Assembly (NCBI GenBank): GCA_037127315.1 | Contig: JBBBDQ010000330.1 | Span: 5,959,501 to 6,023,500, forward strand | DNA: 64,000 nt | Origin: Ascarosepion bandense | Lineage: Eukaryota; Mollusca; Cephalopoda; Sepiida; Sepiidae | Direction: 5' to 3' | Shown: positions 42,501 to 53,370 of the stretch, piece by piece | Layout of the letters: every line of letters begins with the position of its first letter | Numbering within the stretch: the first letter of the stretch is position 1 | Translations under genes and position numbers: made by a program | The notes under the pieces: generated by a model | Database searches by the model: none | Seen by the model: the letters and a program-made list of their open reading frames with translations, nothing else | What the model was told of the DNA's origin: nothing

Positions 42501-43782
42501 AAGAAAGGTCTTTATAAATGTAAACAGTCAGTTGTAATTACGGATCGAGTGGAAACACTAAAGAAATAGAAATGTTTTTTGTTTTTATATAATTGTTACT
42601 TTTAAATCTCACATTGTGACGATAGAAGATTTGCTAAGAAATGTGAAATGTAGAAACCAGGAGGCAAAATTATCATGGAATACTCATAAATCTTATCTGT
42701 TTGGCAGAGGAACGGCATTATCAGCGACAATGAGAATCCGTCTCTAACAATGTGACGTTGCAACCTTTACTAGAAACTTCGATTGCTAATTATACCAACG
42801 CACTTGTAACGCCACTGAAGTTACTGGTTGCGAATTTCAGCTTTCAGTGAAAAATGCTTAAGTATTTCAGTCACTAGAAAGAATCATTATAATTTAGTTT
42901 TAGTCTCTTGCGAAATTGCAAGAACAAGGTGTCCTACGAGGATCGAACTCATTACATTAGCTTAGGGTCTGGCAAGACTATCGAGGTAAACATAAGTCTA
43001 CACCAGATTGTTCTCTTAAGCAGTTGATTTATGCCATTCTGTCATGTAATCGGATCAAAAAGAAACAAAACTACAGCTTTGTTCACTAATCTCTCTCTTT
43101 ATCTGTATCTCCATACATTCTTCAGTGAAGTTCTTGTCAGCCTGGGTTTGTCTTTTTGCCATTATTTCGCATCAATTCCTCAGTAGGTTAAAACCAATGT
43201 CTTTACTTAAAACGATCAGAAAATAATTTCAAAGTGAGTTTAACTTAGCCGTGTCGCATAAATACTTGCGAATTAATATATTTAACAGATCTGCCTTAAG
43301 TCTCAACTGTTGGTATTCGACATTCTTTTTCTTGTCCTTTCCTTTCTTTTTTTTCTTTTCTTTTTGGTGAATATTCCAAAAAGCTGTGAGATCTTCATAT
43401 TTGCAGTGAGGAAATCTTACGGAGCTCATGAACGAAAATTAGTGTACATGCGTTCGTTCTTTATTATGAGTTACATGAATGCGTGATTTTTTTTTTTTAA
43501 ACTATAGCTGTTCAGTTTTCATACCCTCTTTTATGTGGTCTCGTTCTTTGTAAAGTGTTCCAGCCTTTTGCCAACTTTACTGTTGCTCAGTAAATATTTC
43601 CATTGTAATTACCACTTTTTAAAGAAAAATACCCTTTTAGATTACAATTATTTTTCTTTATCACAACTCAAGGGGGAATTTTAAACCCTTTTTTCTCCCG
43701 TGTCCTATGTATATTTTTATGTTTTGTTTCGCCGTTTTGTATTCTTCAGCCATTTTTTTCTCAAGTGGCTATCTCCTACTTG
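42471..43782. other. No recognisable feature
   Basis: (TA)n at 42471-42486, otherwise AT-rich. A box-B-like GAGTTCGATCCTC occurs on the minus strand near 42935 without a convincing box A. Confidence 0.45.
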
Positions 43783-43794
43783 TTCTAACTGAGC

Positions 43795-44118
43795 GGGATA
43801 TTGTTGTATTTTTAGTTTGTTTTTGGGTTCACCCCCCTCCCATCATTTCATCTTTCGTTAAATGTTTTAAATTAAATATTATATTGTATGTAAATGCATT
43901 TTTATTGTCATGGGTTATTTTCCCCTTTTTAGGTATCTCTTGTAAATTTGTGGTATATGAAGGATTGGGAGGTGATGGATGGGTTCTTTTGGTGATTGTG
44001 CAAATTGGGTCGTGATAGTGTTTAGCTAGGTATAGGATAGTTAAGTGAGTATCAACCTCTGCCCCTCCCCTTTTCGGCCGTGTGCCATAATTTTGTATGT
44101 TATGCAAAATAAATATTA
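43795..44118 (+). mobile_element. Candidate retroposed sequence flanked by a 12-bp repeat
   Basis: TTCTAACTGAGC stands at 43783-43794 and again at 44119-44130. The 324-bp interval ends GTTATGCAAAATAAATATTA, which includes an AATAAA. The flanking repeat fits a target duplication of a LINE-mobilised transcript. The inside matches nothing I recognise. Confidence 0.4.
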
Positions 44119-44144
44119 TTCTAACTGAGCAAGTGGTGCTAATT

Positions 44145-44215
44145 TCTAACGGAAGTGGTAGTTTAAGAATTGCGATGAAGGGAAACGTAGATTCGAATCC
44201 TCTCGGAGAGCATAT
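44145..44215 (+). other. tRNA-like sequence (possible SINE head)
   Basis: GTGGTAGTTTAAGAATTGCG followed about 25 bp later by GATTCGAATCC resembles box A and box B of a polymerase III promoter. It cannot be folded with confidence into a cloverleaf with a paired acceptor stem, so a functional tRNA gene is unlikely. Confidence 0.3.
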
Positions 44216-44219
44216 TTTC

Positions 44220-44990
44220 TTAAGTCGCTTGAAGTTGAATGCTCAAATTGGTAGATATAACTCACTGTTAAAAAATAAACAACAGGGAGTGTTTTTCAAA
44301 TACGTGTGTCCACAAAAATAGCATTAAGATCAAGAAAAAAATCTCGAATTAAAAATAAAAAAAAAACTTTATTCTTTATTCATAAATGTATAGTTTTCAA
44401 ACGGAGTCAAATTATTGCCTCGTGCATGAAACTCCGTTTACCAAGATGTTTATTTACAAATAATAGTAATATATGCATAAATATTTTAAATGTAGAGTAA
44501 AACTTATGTCTGTTTAAGTGTGTGTGCCACGTGTAATAAAAATCACTAGATGTTTATTATGAATGTAAGTATTTGTATAGGAAAATGAGTGTCAAGCGTA
44601 TTTCCACTATAGTCGAATTAGGTGACGTTAATGTGTGTGAATGACGACATGAAATACATTTCCATTGAAAATTATAGCGACATAATGTTTCTACGTGTCA
44701 AACGATGGAACAATTTAAAAAAAAAATAAAATGAGAATCATGTAAAAATTAGAATTTAAGGTTTACCTTAAACCTACCAACAAAAACGATCTTATTAGTT
44801 CTAATTCCACCATAACCAAAGAATTAAATCTGGTTTAATTATAGGGCTCTACCTTAGAACACTCAGAATATGCAGCTCTGATTATTTATTTGAAGACGAA
44901 CAAACTTTTAAAATTCTCCACTACTCACACCATTTCATCCTCAATGCAAAAAAATATGCTTAAAATCCAAAATTTGTCATTGAACTCGCC
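44220..44990. other. No recognisable feature
   Basis: AT-rich sequence. Nothing assignable. Confidence 0.5.
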
Positions 44991-44993
44991 TTG

Positions 44994-45250
44994 AGCGGTC
45001 CTGGGTATGACGGTAAACTGAATCCGGTAGTAAAGTCTCTGATTGGGAGGTTGTGAGGAGCATGGCACCACCTTTTTATTGCTGCTGTTGTTCCCCGGTC
45101 CACTTTGACTCGGAGTGGTAGCACCTGCTAGGGTCCCAGCTATGGGCAAATAGTTAACCCCTAAACTGGGATCAAAACACTATGGAAGTATAAAGATAGA
45201 TTTTTTATAGAAAATATACATTTTTGAAGGAAAAAAATTAAAATCTGACT
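44994..45250 (+). repeat. 190-bp dispersed repeat family, uninterrupted copy
   Basis: CTGGGTATGACGGTAAACTG, TTGTGAGGAGCATGGCACCA, GAGTGGTAGCACCTGCTAGG and CAGCTATGGGCAAATAGTTA, then CTGGGATCAAAACA and ATACATTTTTGAAGG. It provides the unbroken reference for the SINE-split copy at 25750. Confidence 0.7.
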
Positions 45251-45487
45251 GGATCATCTTTCTTACTGTAACCGAACATTACAAAAAAAAAATGAGCTTA
45301 TTCGATCATTAACTTAAGAATTAAAATACAGCAGAAAATTTTAATGAACAAACCGTGAAATTTGCATGAGTATTTCTAGTATATAAATAGGAGGTACAGA
45401 GTTGGTTTTACGGTTAACAACAAAAAAATGGAATCAGCGACCAAAGTTCAAATTTCAGCTGGGACAGTTTTTCATTTCATCGTAATC

Positions 45488-45743
45488 CTTTCGAATTTCA
45501 GTTGAATTCGTTGCATTCACTTATATGCAAATACCCTTAGTCAAGGTATTAATCCGTATCTTCTCCCACAAGCTATGAGTTAAATAGCAGGACAGATTAG
45601 ATTTTATAGCCTTCGTTAGCAACCAGTCTACCGCAGAACGTACTGGCAACCTACTGCGGAAACATCTTCTGCTCAGTTAGTCATGTCTTTTTCGAGACAT
45701 GATCACCCAAGCGGGTTTAACGTACGACACTTAACTGACTGAA
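45488..45743 (+). mobile_element. tRNA-derived SINE (family A), head-truncated
   Basis: It starts at CGAATTTCAGTTGAATTCGT and ends CACTTAACTGACTGA. The hairpin CATGTCTTTTTCGAGACATG and the block GCAACCAGTCTACCGCAGAA are present. Confidence 0.83.
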
Positions 45744-45744
45744 T

Positions 45745-46480
45745 CTTTTCGGAAATGAATGAATCCACGTAAACTAACATATCAAGTATTATTCTCTACT
45801 GCTCGTACGATGAAGCGCAGATAAGGGATGGTCGTCGCCAAATAACGCCCATTGTCCCGAGAAATGCCAAGAATGGTACCCCGTCGATTTACTACGTGAT
45901 GTGATTTCTTTTACTTTTGATACTTATGACATTTACTAGTGACATATATGCACATTTGCTATGGTTTGAAGATGACTTTATAGCGGGTATCTCTTATTTT
46001 ATTCCGTTTGTAGTGAGGGGTATATCTTCTCTTCTTTCTTTTTCTAGTTGTAGTAGGATTCCGTAGCAGGTTAACGGAATTTGGCCTTGTAGGAAGATAG
46101 CCCACTATAATTCTTAAAATGATTATAAAATCAGAAAGGCAATTTGAGTATAAAATAACATTTGTATATACACATTTCAATTAATGTTTTTACAATTAAA
46201 ATAATACCTGAATATAGGTCCAACGGAGGTTTAAGTGTTCATGGAAAATAATGCTGAAAGAGATAAAAGGCTTAATGTGGAAGCGTCTTGTAGGTAAGGG
46301 GCTGTTCATTTTGAAGTTGCTGTTTCTCAGGTCAGTAAGTACTTTGAGGAATGTCTTTGAAGAGGTCAATAAGTACTTTTGAGACTGGGAGAAAGAAAGA
46401 GGTCAGCATAGTAGCCGCTCAACTTAAGTCAAGGGGAGGCACTGATAACTCCATCCTATCACCGTCTGTCTAACGATGTT
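45745..46480. other. No recognisable feature
   Basis: Mixed-composition sequence without recognisable elements. The minus-strand frame 45959-46180 has no motif. Confidence 0.5.
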
Positions 46481-46484
46481 GTTT

Positions 46485-46620
46485 CCGCTTTTTATATCTG
46501 CCTTTTGGATCAGAAGCTCGTTTGGAATTTCCTTCTTGTATTTGATTCCGGGCTTCCCATTGGCTGGTAAATAAAATTCGCGTAGGCTCGCGAAATGGTA
46601 ATTTGATATTTGATTAATTT
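46485..46620. repeat. CG-containing dispersed block, copy 2 (also at 28310-28450)
   Basis: Contains TTCGCGTAGGCTCGCGAA with CCCATTGG about 20 bp upstream, as in copy 1. The flanking similarity is diverged. Further CG dinucleotides (GCGCGAATTCGGATGCGCGC) follow at about 46642. Confidence 0.5.
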
Positions 46621-46624
46621 TTAT

Positions 46625-47640
46625 TTTTCAACCGGAACATCTGCGCGAATTCGGATGCGCGCGACTAGTTTTATTCATTTGCCTTTTAGTTGGCATAGAG
46701 CCAACATCCGGTCTCGCTTTTGCTCGGTCGGTATCACCACAGCTTCATTATATTTTCGGTGCTGGTGTAGTATGTGATCTACATACATGTTTCTGGTATA
46801 GCTTGATCTACAACAATATCTAAAGTTTCCAAAATGCAAGCTTATTACTAAGAAGCAGCCCCCCCCCACACACACATTCTCTCGGTTTTGACAAGTTCAA
46901 ATTTCAATTAAAGCCACCTGCCCATTATAAATGTCAGAAACCTTCAAAAGAAAATGCAAAAGTCAGATTACAAGTTCAGATTTGAAGCCGCCGCCTTCGA
47001 AAAATTATCGCCTATCTTTGTGTAAAACTACACATGTTTACTCGTAAGTCACTGTTATAATCAGAATTGCAAAATTTCTAATGTAGATCACGAGCCTGTC
47101 TAGGTTTAAGCTGTAGACCACAAACTATGCCAGCACCATATTTCTTTTGTTTTTCATTTTAAGAAATATCAATTAAAATATTTAACTCTTTCATTAGTTA
47201 TTCTCCGAGTAAATAAATTAAAAATAAACGTTTCTAGCAAGCATACTTACTATTCCCCCCCCCCACCCGTAACTATTAACGCACGTCCAGTTTTTTTCTC
47301 GCTCTCTTATTTGTCCTACACATTAAAGAAAGAAAAAACAAATGCAGCCGCCTTTTTCGTCGAGACTTATCGTTTACAATTATCTAAGATTGTTTTTTTT
47401 CGTTTTTTTTATCCTTTACTTTTAAACTTTGGCTAATTTAAAAAGAAATGTTTTATATTTATATAATTTTTTTCTTTCTCCTTCTCCACTCTGCTCGAAC
47501 ATTTTTGTTAGGGCGTGTCAGGTTTTAGCGTTCTTCCATGACACATTTCATTGTTGAAATAAATTACTTTACCTTACTTCAACCTTTCCGGATGGATATC
47601 CCGAAGTGTAAACTTCAGACAAATGCTGATTCCCCACCCT

Positions 47641-47684
<44 letters not shown>

Positions 47685-48332
47685 TAATATAAATGTTTCA
47701 CTTAGTTGATTTGTGTTATATTCAGCATATCGATTGAAAAGTTTCGTAGGTGAACCTTGCCTTGTCTACTCAAGAGATATCAACAACTTTTTGCGAATTT
47801 TCTCTTTTTCGTTATTTTTATACTTAGAAAAAAAAAACACCCATTTTATTCATGTTAGGTTGATTTTTGTTTTTTAATTCTTTGTGTGTGTTTACGATTT
47901 CCGAGTATTTCTTTTCATAATTTTCTTGCCACTTTATACTTTAATTCTTTTCTTATCTAACTTAAACTGAGTGTTAAAAGATACACACATATAAAACATC
48001 AGAAATATCAGTCGAGCAGAGCAAGAACGTTATCTTCTGTGAAGATTTAAATCAACTAACCTTATCAACAATAAGACACCTGAAATTACAGCGAACCAAT
48101 ATTGTTAATGAATTCACATGCTCCTTAATGAACTTCGTTCATGATCAAACCAAATTCATGAATAATTATACTGGATATACCACTACATGCCTATCAAGAA
48201 AACTAACGTTATACTTATCTGACTATAGCTCAGTTAGGACCCATTTAATCAAACACGGAAATTTACTTAAATCTATCTGCAACATACTTGTAGAAAATAC
48301 AAGTACAACAGAATAATCCTCATGTAAAAATA
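46625..48332. other. No gene; (TA)n at 47643-47681
   Basis: AT-rich with C-runs near 46859 and 47255 and one TA microsatellite. Short frames lack motifs. Confidence 0.5.
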
Positions 48333-48336
48333 TTAA

Positions 48337-48533
48337 CCCTCTAGGGCCATTCGTATCATATTTGATACAGTATGAAAACAAGCCTTGAAAGAAATATTTT
48401 CCTGAAAAATTTTTTAAGAGAAATATTTTATAAATTTCAAATGAAAGCAGTACTGACTGCTCAGTCAATGAATACCAAATGTTTCCTTATAGGGAAATAC
48501 TGTATCAAATATGATACGAATGGCCCTAGAGGG
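48337..48533. mobile_element. piggyBac-type MITE with perfect 36-bp terminal repeats
   Basis: The left end CCCTCTAGGGCCATTCGTAT continues through CATATTTGATACAGTA to 48372. It is repeated exactly, in inverse, at 48498-48533. TTAA flanks both sides (48333-48336, 48534-48537), the target site of piggyBac transposons, whose ends begin CCC. The element is 197 bp and has no coding region. The identical arms imply recent movement or strong constraint. Confidence 0.93.
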
Positions 48534-48667
48534 TTAAAATAATGGAAACTCTAATAATAGAAAAAAAAATCAACTACGAACATAGCCACAATGTGCTAAC
48601 CGTGTTTGGAAAATAACATTCCCATCACTCTAGAAACATATAAAAGAATCTACACATTCAGTTTGTT

Positions 48668-49085
48668 TTTTTATAATCATATCGCCCCAAGCAAGGCATT
48701 TTACTGTCATTGTTTTGCAGGGGGTTACATAGAAGGAAAGTTATGAGAAAGTGACAAGTTATAGGGGGTGTCAGGAAGTGGGTAAGAGAAGGACGAGAAT
48801 ACTGATGGGAGTGGAGTGAACGGAGAGAGGATGCAGGTTAGTGAGATAGGAGATGACTATTGACTTTACATTTAAATTCTTGGAGATTGTAGCTGTCGGA
48901 GAAGCAAGTAAATGGAAGTGAATTCCACAGGCGGGAAGTGTGAGAAAAGAAGCTGGTGTAGTAGAATTTGCGTTTACAATTTATTGGTTTCACAGTAAAA
49001 AGGTGGGACCTAGTTGCTAATCTTGTGGCTCGAGTAAATTCATATATAGGGAGCACCAGTAAGCTAAGTTCCTCGGAGAATTAAA
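48668..49085 (-). mobile_element. LINE family A 3' fragment, minus strand
   Basis: From its 3' end (printed ATCATATCGCCCCAAGCAAG) the minus strand carries the 3' untranslated region. It then has the open C-terminal end (49056 to 48838): YEFTRATRLATRSHLFTVKP, FFSHTSRLWNSLP and YNLQEFKCKVNSHLLSH. It is 5'-truncated. Confidence 0.85.
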
Positions 49086-49263
49086 AATAAAAGGAACTCC
49101 TTGATAATGACTAAAAGAATAGCCGAAAGCGTTCGGATATGCAGAACGTTTGAACAATTTTTAACACTTTATGTTGACAAAAGAAACTAATTACATGGAC
49201 ACAAGAAGAATTAAATAAACGCTCATTCACAGTTCCTTGTCAATCGTTATTAATGAAACGCAT

Positions 49264-49432
49264 CCGTGTGTGCGCGGATAGTGTAACGGCTATTGATGCG
49301 AAAAAAGAAATCGTCCAGCCAAGTTCGAATTCTGGTCGATCCTGTTTCATTGTTTTGTTCTAATGCACTTTGAAAAGGTGTAAATGCGACTTCCTCCAGC
49401 TATAGGTTAAATAACAGGACAGACTCCCTTGC
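49264..49432 (+). mobile_element. Diverged tRNA-derived SINE fragment
   Basis: GTGCGCGGATAGTGTAACGG, GCCAAGTTCGAATTCTGG (box B) and CAGCTATAGGTTAAATAACA are arranged as in family A. It lacks the 3' half. Confidence 0.6.
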
Positions 49433-49707
49433 CTAGAGCATCAGCCAGTTTAGAATTCAAGCCTGACAAAGGCTGTTTGGTGATTATGGAGAGCGTTGTG
49501 TACCATTTACCTGTTAGCATCCGGAATCACTTCTTCCGGCGTAAAGTCATTTACAACTTCGGATTACTGGCAGTTCTACAAGAGTATGCTGAACAAAAGA
49601 AAATTCCTAGTTCTTTCTCTCTTCAATCAAGTTGAAAAACATCTTGCTTTACTCGAAAATTCTCTTCCAACTCCACTCTATTTCAAAACTAGATCTCCAT
49701 AAGGCAC

Positions 49708-50090
49708 GCTTACGGTCATATCACGTTGAATACACCGGTTCTCGTTCGATCACCGAAGTTAAGCAACGTTGAGCCTGGTCAGTACTTAGCTGTGTGACCA
49801 CTTGGGAAAACCAGGTGCTGTAAGCGTTTATTGACGGATGTGCTGTGGATGTCGGCTCTGAAAGAGAAATCGGTGAGCCAATTTCGAATTCCAATTCAAT
49901 GCCCTGCATTCACTTTCGCGCTAGTACCCTTCGGAAAGGTATTAATCCATCTCTTCCCTCCAGTTATGGGTTAAATAACAGGGTTGGACTTAGGACCCTG
50001 CCCTTAAACAAATCCCAATGAAACTTTCTCCGTCGGGGAGGAAGCTGACTCAACCCATCTTGGGTACATACGGCTTGGACACAAGGCATG
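49708..50090 (+). mobile_element. Composite 5S-tRNA SINE, second copy
   Basis: The 5S-like module (49708-49828) reads CTTACGGTCATATCACG, GATCACCGAAGTTAAGCAAC, GAGCCTGGTCAGTACTTAGC and CCAGGTGCTGTAAGCG. It passes directly into a tRNA-like head (GATGTGCTGTGGATGTCGGC, GCCAATTTCGAATTCCAATT) and the SINE body, and ends with the alternative tail (GGGTTGGACTTAGGACCCTG). AAGGCA occurs on both sides (49701-49706, 50083-50088), a weak candidate target duplication. It lies just 5' of a LINE. Confidence 0.78.
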
Positions 50091-50164
50091 CAGATTAAAT
50101 GGTATTCCTGCAAATGTGCTCCTGTTCTCTTCAAACAGCACAACAAATAAATAGCTGTTTCTTG

Positions 50165-51505
50165 ACTTCGAGTTTGTTGGAAGTCCTTCGTTTTAGTTCC
50201 CACTTTTAAGAATACCGGGGAAACCTCTGATCCCTCAAATTATCGTCCTATTAACCTGTTACCTGTTCGTCCTATTAACCTGTTACCTGTTTTTCGAAAA
50301 GTAATCAAGGCTCTGGATGTGCGTTGTGGTGCAGTGGTTATCGGCTCGGAACGAGAAATCGGGGAGCCGAGTTCGAATCTCAGTTGAATTCATTGCATTC
50401 ACTTACGCGCAAATACCCTTGAGAGAGGTATTAATCCGTCTCTTCCTTCCAGTTATGGGTTAAATAACAGGACAGATTGGGTTCTATAACCTTGACTGGC
50501 AACCAGTCTATCGCAGAAAGCATGTGGGATACTGTGGGATAATCTTCTGCCCAGTCAGTCATGTCTCTTTCGAGACATGATCGCCCAAGCATGTTTCACG
50601 TATGGCACTTAACTGACTGAATCGAGGCTCTAATGAAGCCGAATTGGTTAAGCATCTTATTTCGCATGGCCTATTGGTCAAACAATATGGTTTCTGTTTC
50701 ACTATCTCCAATCACGATTTGTCCCCAGACCTTATCTTCGAAACTGCGCTTCTGATCTTCGTCAACGTCTTTTTTGATTTTCTTCGTTCCCAAATAGGTA
50801 CTTATACAGATGACACAAACATTTACTCCTGCCTTCGTCGGATTTGCTACTAAATAAACCTGGCAACTGTTCTAGAAAATGTCCTCTAATCAGTGGTTAA
50901 TTGGGGCAAAAAATTGCCTGTAAATTTGAACGCTTCCGAAAGAAAACGGCTTTCATTTAATCAGCACAGAGAACCTTTTCTGTACCTAGTATCTGCGCCG
51001 CCTTTTTGTCACGTTTTCCACTGGCATAAAGCCAAACGACTATATTAAATCAGTTTTCTACAAATACTTTCACGGCTTCTGCTCCGACGAACTTAGCTCC
51101 CTGGTGACCCCTATATATGAATTTACTCGAGCAACAAGATTAGCAACTAGGTCCCACCCTTTTAATGTGAAACCAGTAAAATGTAAACGCAAATTCTACT
51201 ACACCAGCTTCTTTTCTCGGACTTCCCACCTGTAGAATTCCCTTCCTACTTGCTTCCCCGACAGCTACAATGTCCAAAAATTTAAATGTAAAGTCAATAG
51301 TCACTTCCTATCTCACTAACTTGCATCCTCTCTCTCTTGCTGCTTTTTCCCTGTCCACTCCACTCTCATAAGTATTTTTATCCTTCTGTTACCCATTTCC
51401 TGACCCACTTCCTGTCACTCTTTTTCATAACTTTCCCCCTATGTCACCCCCTGCACAACAGTGGCATTAAATGCTTTGCTTGAGGCAATATGATTATAAA
51501 AAAAT
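50165..51505 (+). mobile_element. LINE family A copy, split by a SINE
   Basis: The left part (50165-50314) encodes remnants of the VPTFKNTGETSDPSNYRPI block, with a 24-bp tandem duplication of CGTCCTATTAACCTGTTACC. The SINE at 50315-50619 follows. The right part resumes in frame with NEAELVKHLISHGLLVKQYG, then QIGTYTDDTNIYSC (a YADD-site variant, YTDD), FYKYFHGFCSDELSSLV and TRATRLATRSHPF, and a 3' untranslated end GCTTGAGGCAATATGATTAT. It has deletions between blocks and is dead. Confidence 0.85.
50315..50619 (+). mobile_element. tRNA-derived SINE (family A), complete, with 12-bp target duplication
   Basis: A full-length copy with head GATGTGCGTTGTGGTGCAGT and box B CCGAGTTCGAATCTCAG, and end CACTTAACTGACTG. 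AATCAAGGCTCT (50303-50314) and AATCGAGGCTCT (50620-50631) flank it. Joining the flanks restores the LINE reverse-transcriptase reading across the site. Confidence 0.92.
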
Positions 51506-51794
51506 TGCTACGTCTACTGCTAGTTGATTCACTTTCTCGGGATAGAACATTTTTCTCATCAGAATCCATGTTCATTAATAAATCTACCATTCGTCAGTGT
51601 ATTGAATCTTGCTGCCATATCTGGTATGGTGCTGCTCTTTGTCTATTTCGAGATTCTTGACGTTAATTTTTTCACTAACTCTTCCGGTTCTACAGAATCC
51701 ATTCCTACGAATTCTTCCTATTACAAGCCTTTCTCACTTTTCCACTTTTAAACAAGCCACTTTTCACAAGACTTTCATAAGGAAGACTGTAGAG

Positions 51795-51950
51795 TAATGG
51801 ATTGAGCCGAGTTCGAATTCTAGCCAAGTTCATTACATTACTAATGCCCACTGGAAATTATATGAATCCAACTCTTTTTCCTTAGCTATGAGTAAATAGG
51901 ACAGACTGGGTTCTAAAATCTTGGGTGGCAACCAGTCTAGAAGAAGGAAA
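51795..51950 (+). mobile_element. tRNA-derived SINE fragment
   Basis: GCCGAGTTCGAATTCTAGCC, AGTAAATAGGACAGACTGGG and GGCAACCAGTCTAGAAG are diverged family A blocks. No hairpin or terminus. Confidence 0.65.
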
Positions 51951-52034
51951 ATTATGAATTCAAAACTGTGCTTCGTCAGGGCTGCATACATACTATGCAA
52001 CTCAGGAACAGATCGTTCGCATTGACTCGATGAT

Positions 52035-52330
52035 CCAAACTACAATCGATTCATCCCCACTAATTCTTCCCATTCTTTCCCCACTAATTCTTTCCATCTT
52101 ATAGAAGTCTTTCCAACCAATTTTTCTCATTTTATAGGAGCCTTAACAACTAATTTTTTTCTACTTTTTAGGAGCCTTTCCAGCTAATTTTTTCCACTTT
52201 ATACGAGTCTTTGAAACTAATCTTTTCAATTTTATAGAAGTCTTTCCAACTAATTCTTTCTATTTTATAGGAGACTCTCACCAATTTTCCCCTTTCACAC
52301 AAGCCTTTTTCCACTAATTTTTCACAAACC
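52035..52330. repeat. Degenerate tandem repeat, unit about 35-38 bp
   Basis: A phrase of the form AACTAATTYTTTCCATTTTA plus TAGRAGYCTTTCC recurs about seven times (near 52085, 52120, 52155, 52190, 52225, 52262, 52290), each 80-90 percent alike. Confidence 0.8.
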
Positions 52331-52584
52331 TTCCTCAGTATATCAATTTTATCAGTGTGGTTAGTTTAGCAGTTCTGTTGTGTTCTGAACTGAACTTTTG
52401 CGTCTTCATAAGTTCATTTTATATATATTGCTACTTCCTTTTACGCCATTTCGTGAAGTAGCGTAAAATCTGCACTCCTGTAATTTTTCATAAAAGAGAA
52501 GAATGCGAAAGTGACTGTCTGAAAAGCTGAAAGATAATTTTATCTACTCTTAGGTTTGGACGTTTATTTTTTACGAGTCGTCCC

Positions 52585-52740
52585 GGAATGACTGCAAAAT
52601 ATTTATACCAATATACCGTCTAAAATGACGGCAACATAGATATTGATGTACCTACTATTGAGTATCTTACATTAAGACATAAAGAAAAACAAACAAAAAA
52701 CTAAATAATTCAACCCCCTAAGCGCAGCAGGAGGGAGATA
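52585..52740 (+). repeat. Dispersed repeat, copy 2 (also at 34475-34620)
   Basis: GCAAAATATTTATACCAATA, GTCTAAAATGACGGCAACAT, TTGAGTATCTTACATTAAGA and CATAAA plus A-rich. It is followed, as is copy 1, by a CAACCCCCT-type end and borders a SINE family B copy. Confidence 0.65.
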
Positions 52741-52747
52741 TATACTA

Positions 52748-52990
52748 TAGTCATCCGCAGACAGATCTGTTTCGCTGTATTACAGTTCATCAGTACGGCT
52801 TAGACTCCGGTCGCTTCCTAACCCAAGATTGAAACCCGACCGAATTGGCGTCAGTCGGCGATTCTTCCCCTAGGTCACGAGCGTCCAGTAGAAGAGGGCA
52901 GGCTTTTTAGTGCGTATAAACACGCCCAATAGCTAGAGTGCTCCAATTCATTATCGAATGAGAGGTGCGTACACACACATACACACGTCT
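52748..52990 (-). mobile_element. SINE family B, nearly complete minus-strand copy
   Basis: The reverse complement matches 3068-3300 in order: CTCTCATTCGATAATGAATT, AGCACTCTAGCTATTGGGCG, GCACTAAAAAGCCTGCC, CCTAGGGGAAGAATCGCCGA, CGGGTTTCAATCTTGGGTTA, CTGATGAACTGTAATACAGC and ATCTGTCTGCGGATGACTAT. A (CA)n tract stands at the same outer border as in the other copy. Confidence 0.65.
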
Positions 52991-53029
52991 TTATATTATA
53001 ATACAGAAAAATATATATTCTTCACTTCT

Positions 53030-53370
53030 ATGTGCCATGTCCTTTCAGAACGTAGGCGATCATGGTATTCCACGTCTTCCTATCCCTGGTAGCTCTTAGC
53101 ACTCTTTCTCCTGTTACCGCAATCAAACTACGCTCTGTCATCTTCCTGCCCAATTCCGTCAAATATGTTATCCGCTGTTTTCCCGTCTCTCTTTCCCTCT
53201 ATATGAACTGTGAGTATCAGATTCTCCAAGTCTTCCTTCCTCATCACATGTCCCAGAAACTTCAGCTGTCTTTTCTTTATGCTCAGTATTAGTTACTTTT
53301 TCGTTTCCATCCTTTCCAAATCCTCATCATTATCTCACATGCTCGACCCATGATATCCACAGCATCCTTC
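53030..53370 (-). mobile_element. LINE family B C-terminal fragment, minus strand
   Basis: The reverse strand resembles 24216-24600. Printed CACATGTCCCAGAAACTTCA encodes the LKFLGHV block, CATGATATCCACAGCATCC the RMLWIS block, and ATAGTACCTACGTTCTG-type sequence the 3' end with TGTGCCATGTCCTTTCAGAA. Frame-broken. Confidence 0.72.

Noticed and set aside
42926..42960. tRNA-like box B on the minus strand
   Set aside because: No convincing box A at the right distance and no second copy noticed.
43707..44015. 102-codon hydrophobic frame as a membrane protein
   Set aside because: T-rich DNA reads as hydrophobic residues by composition. Part of it lies across the border of the candidate retroposed segment.
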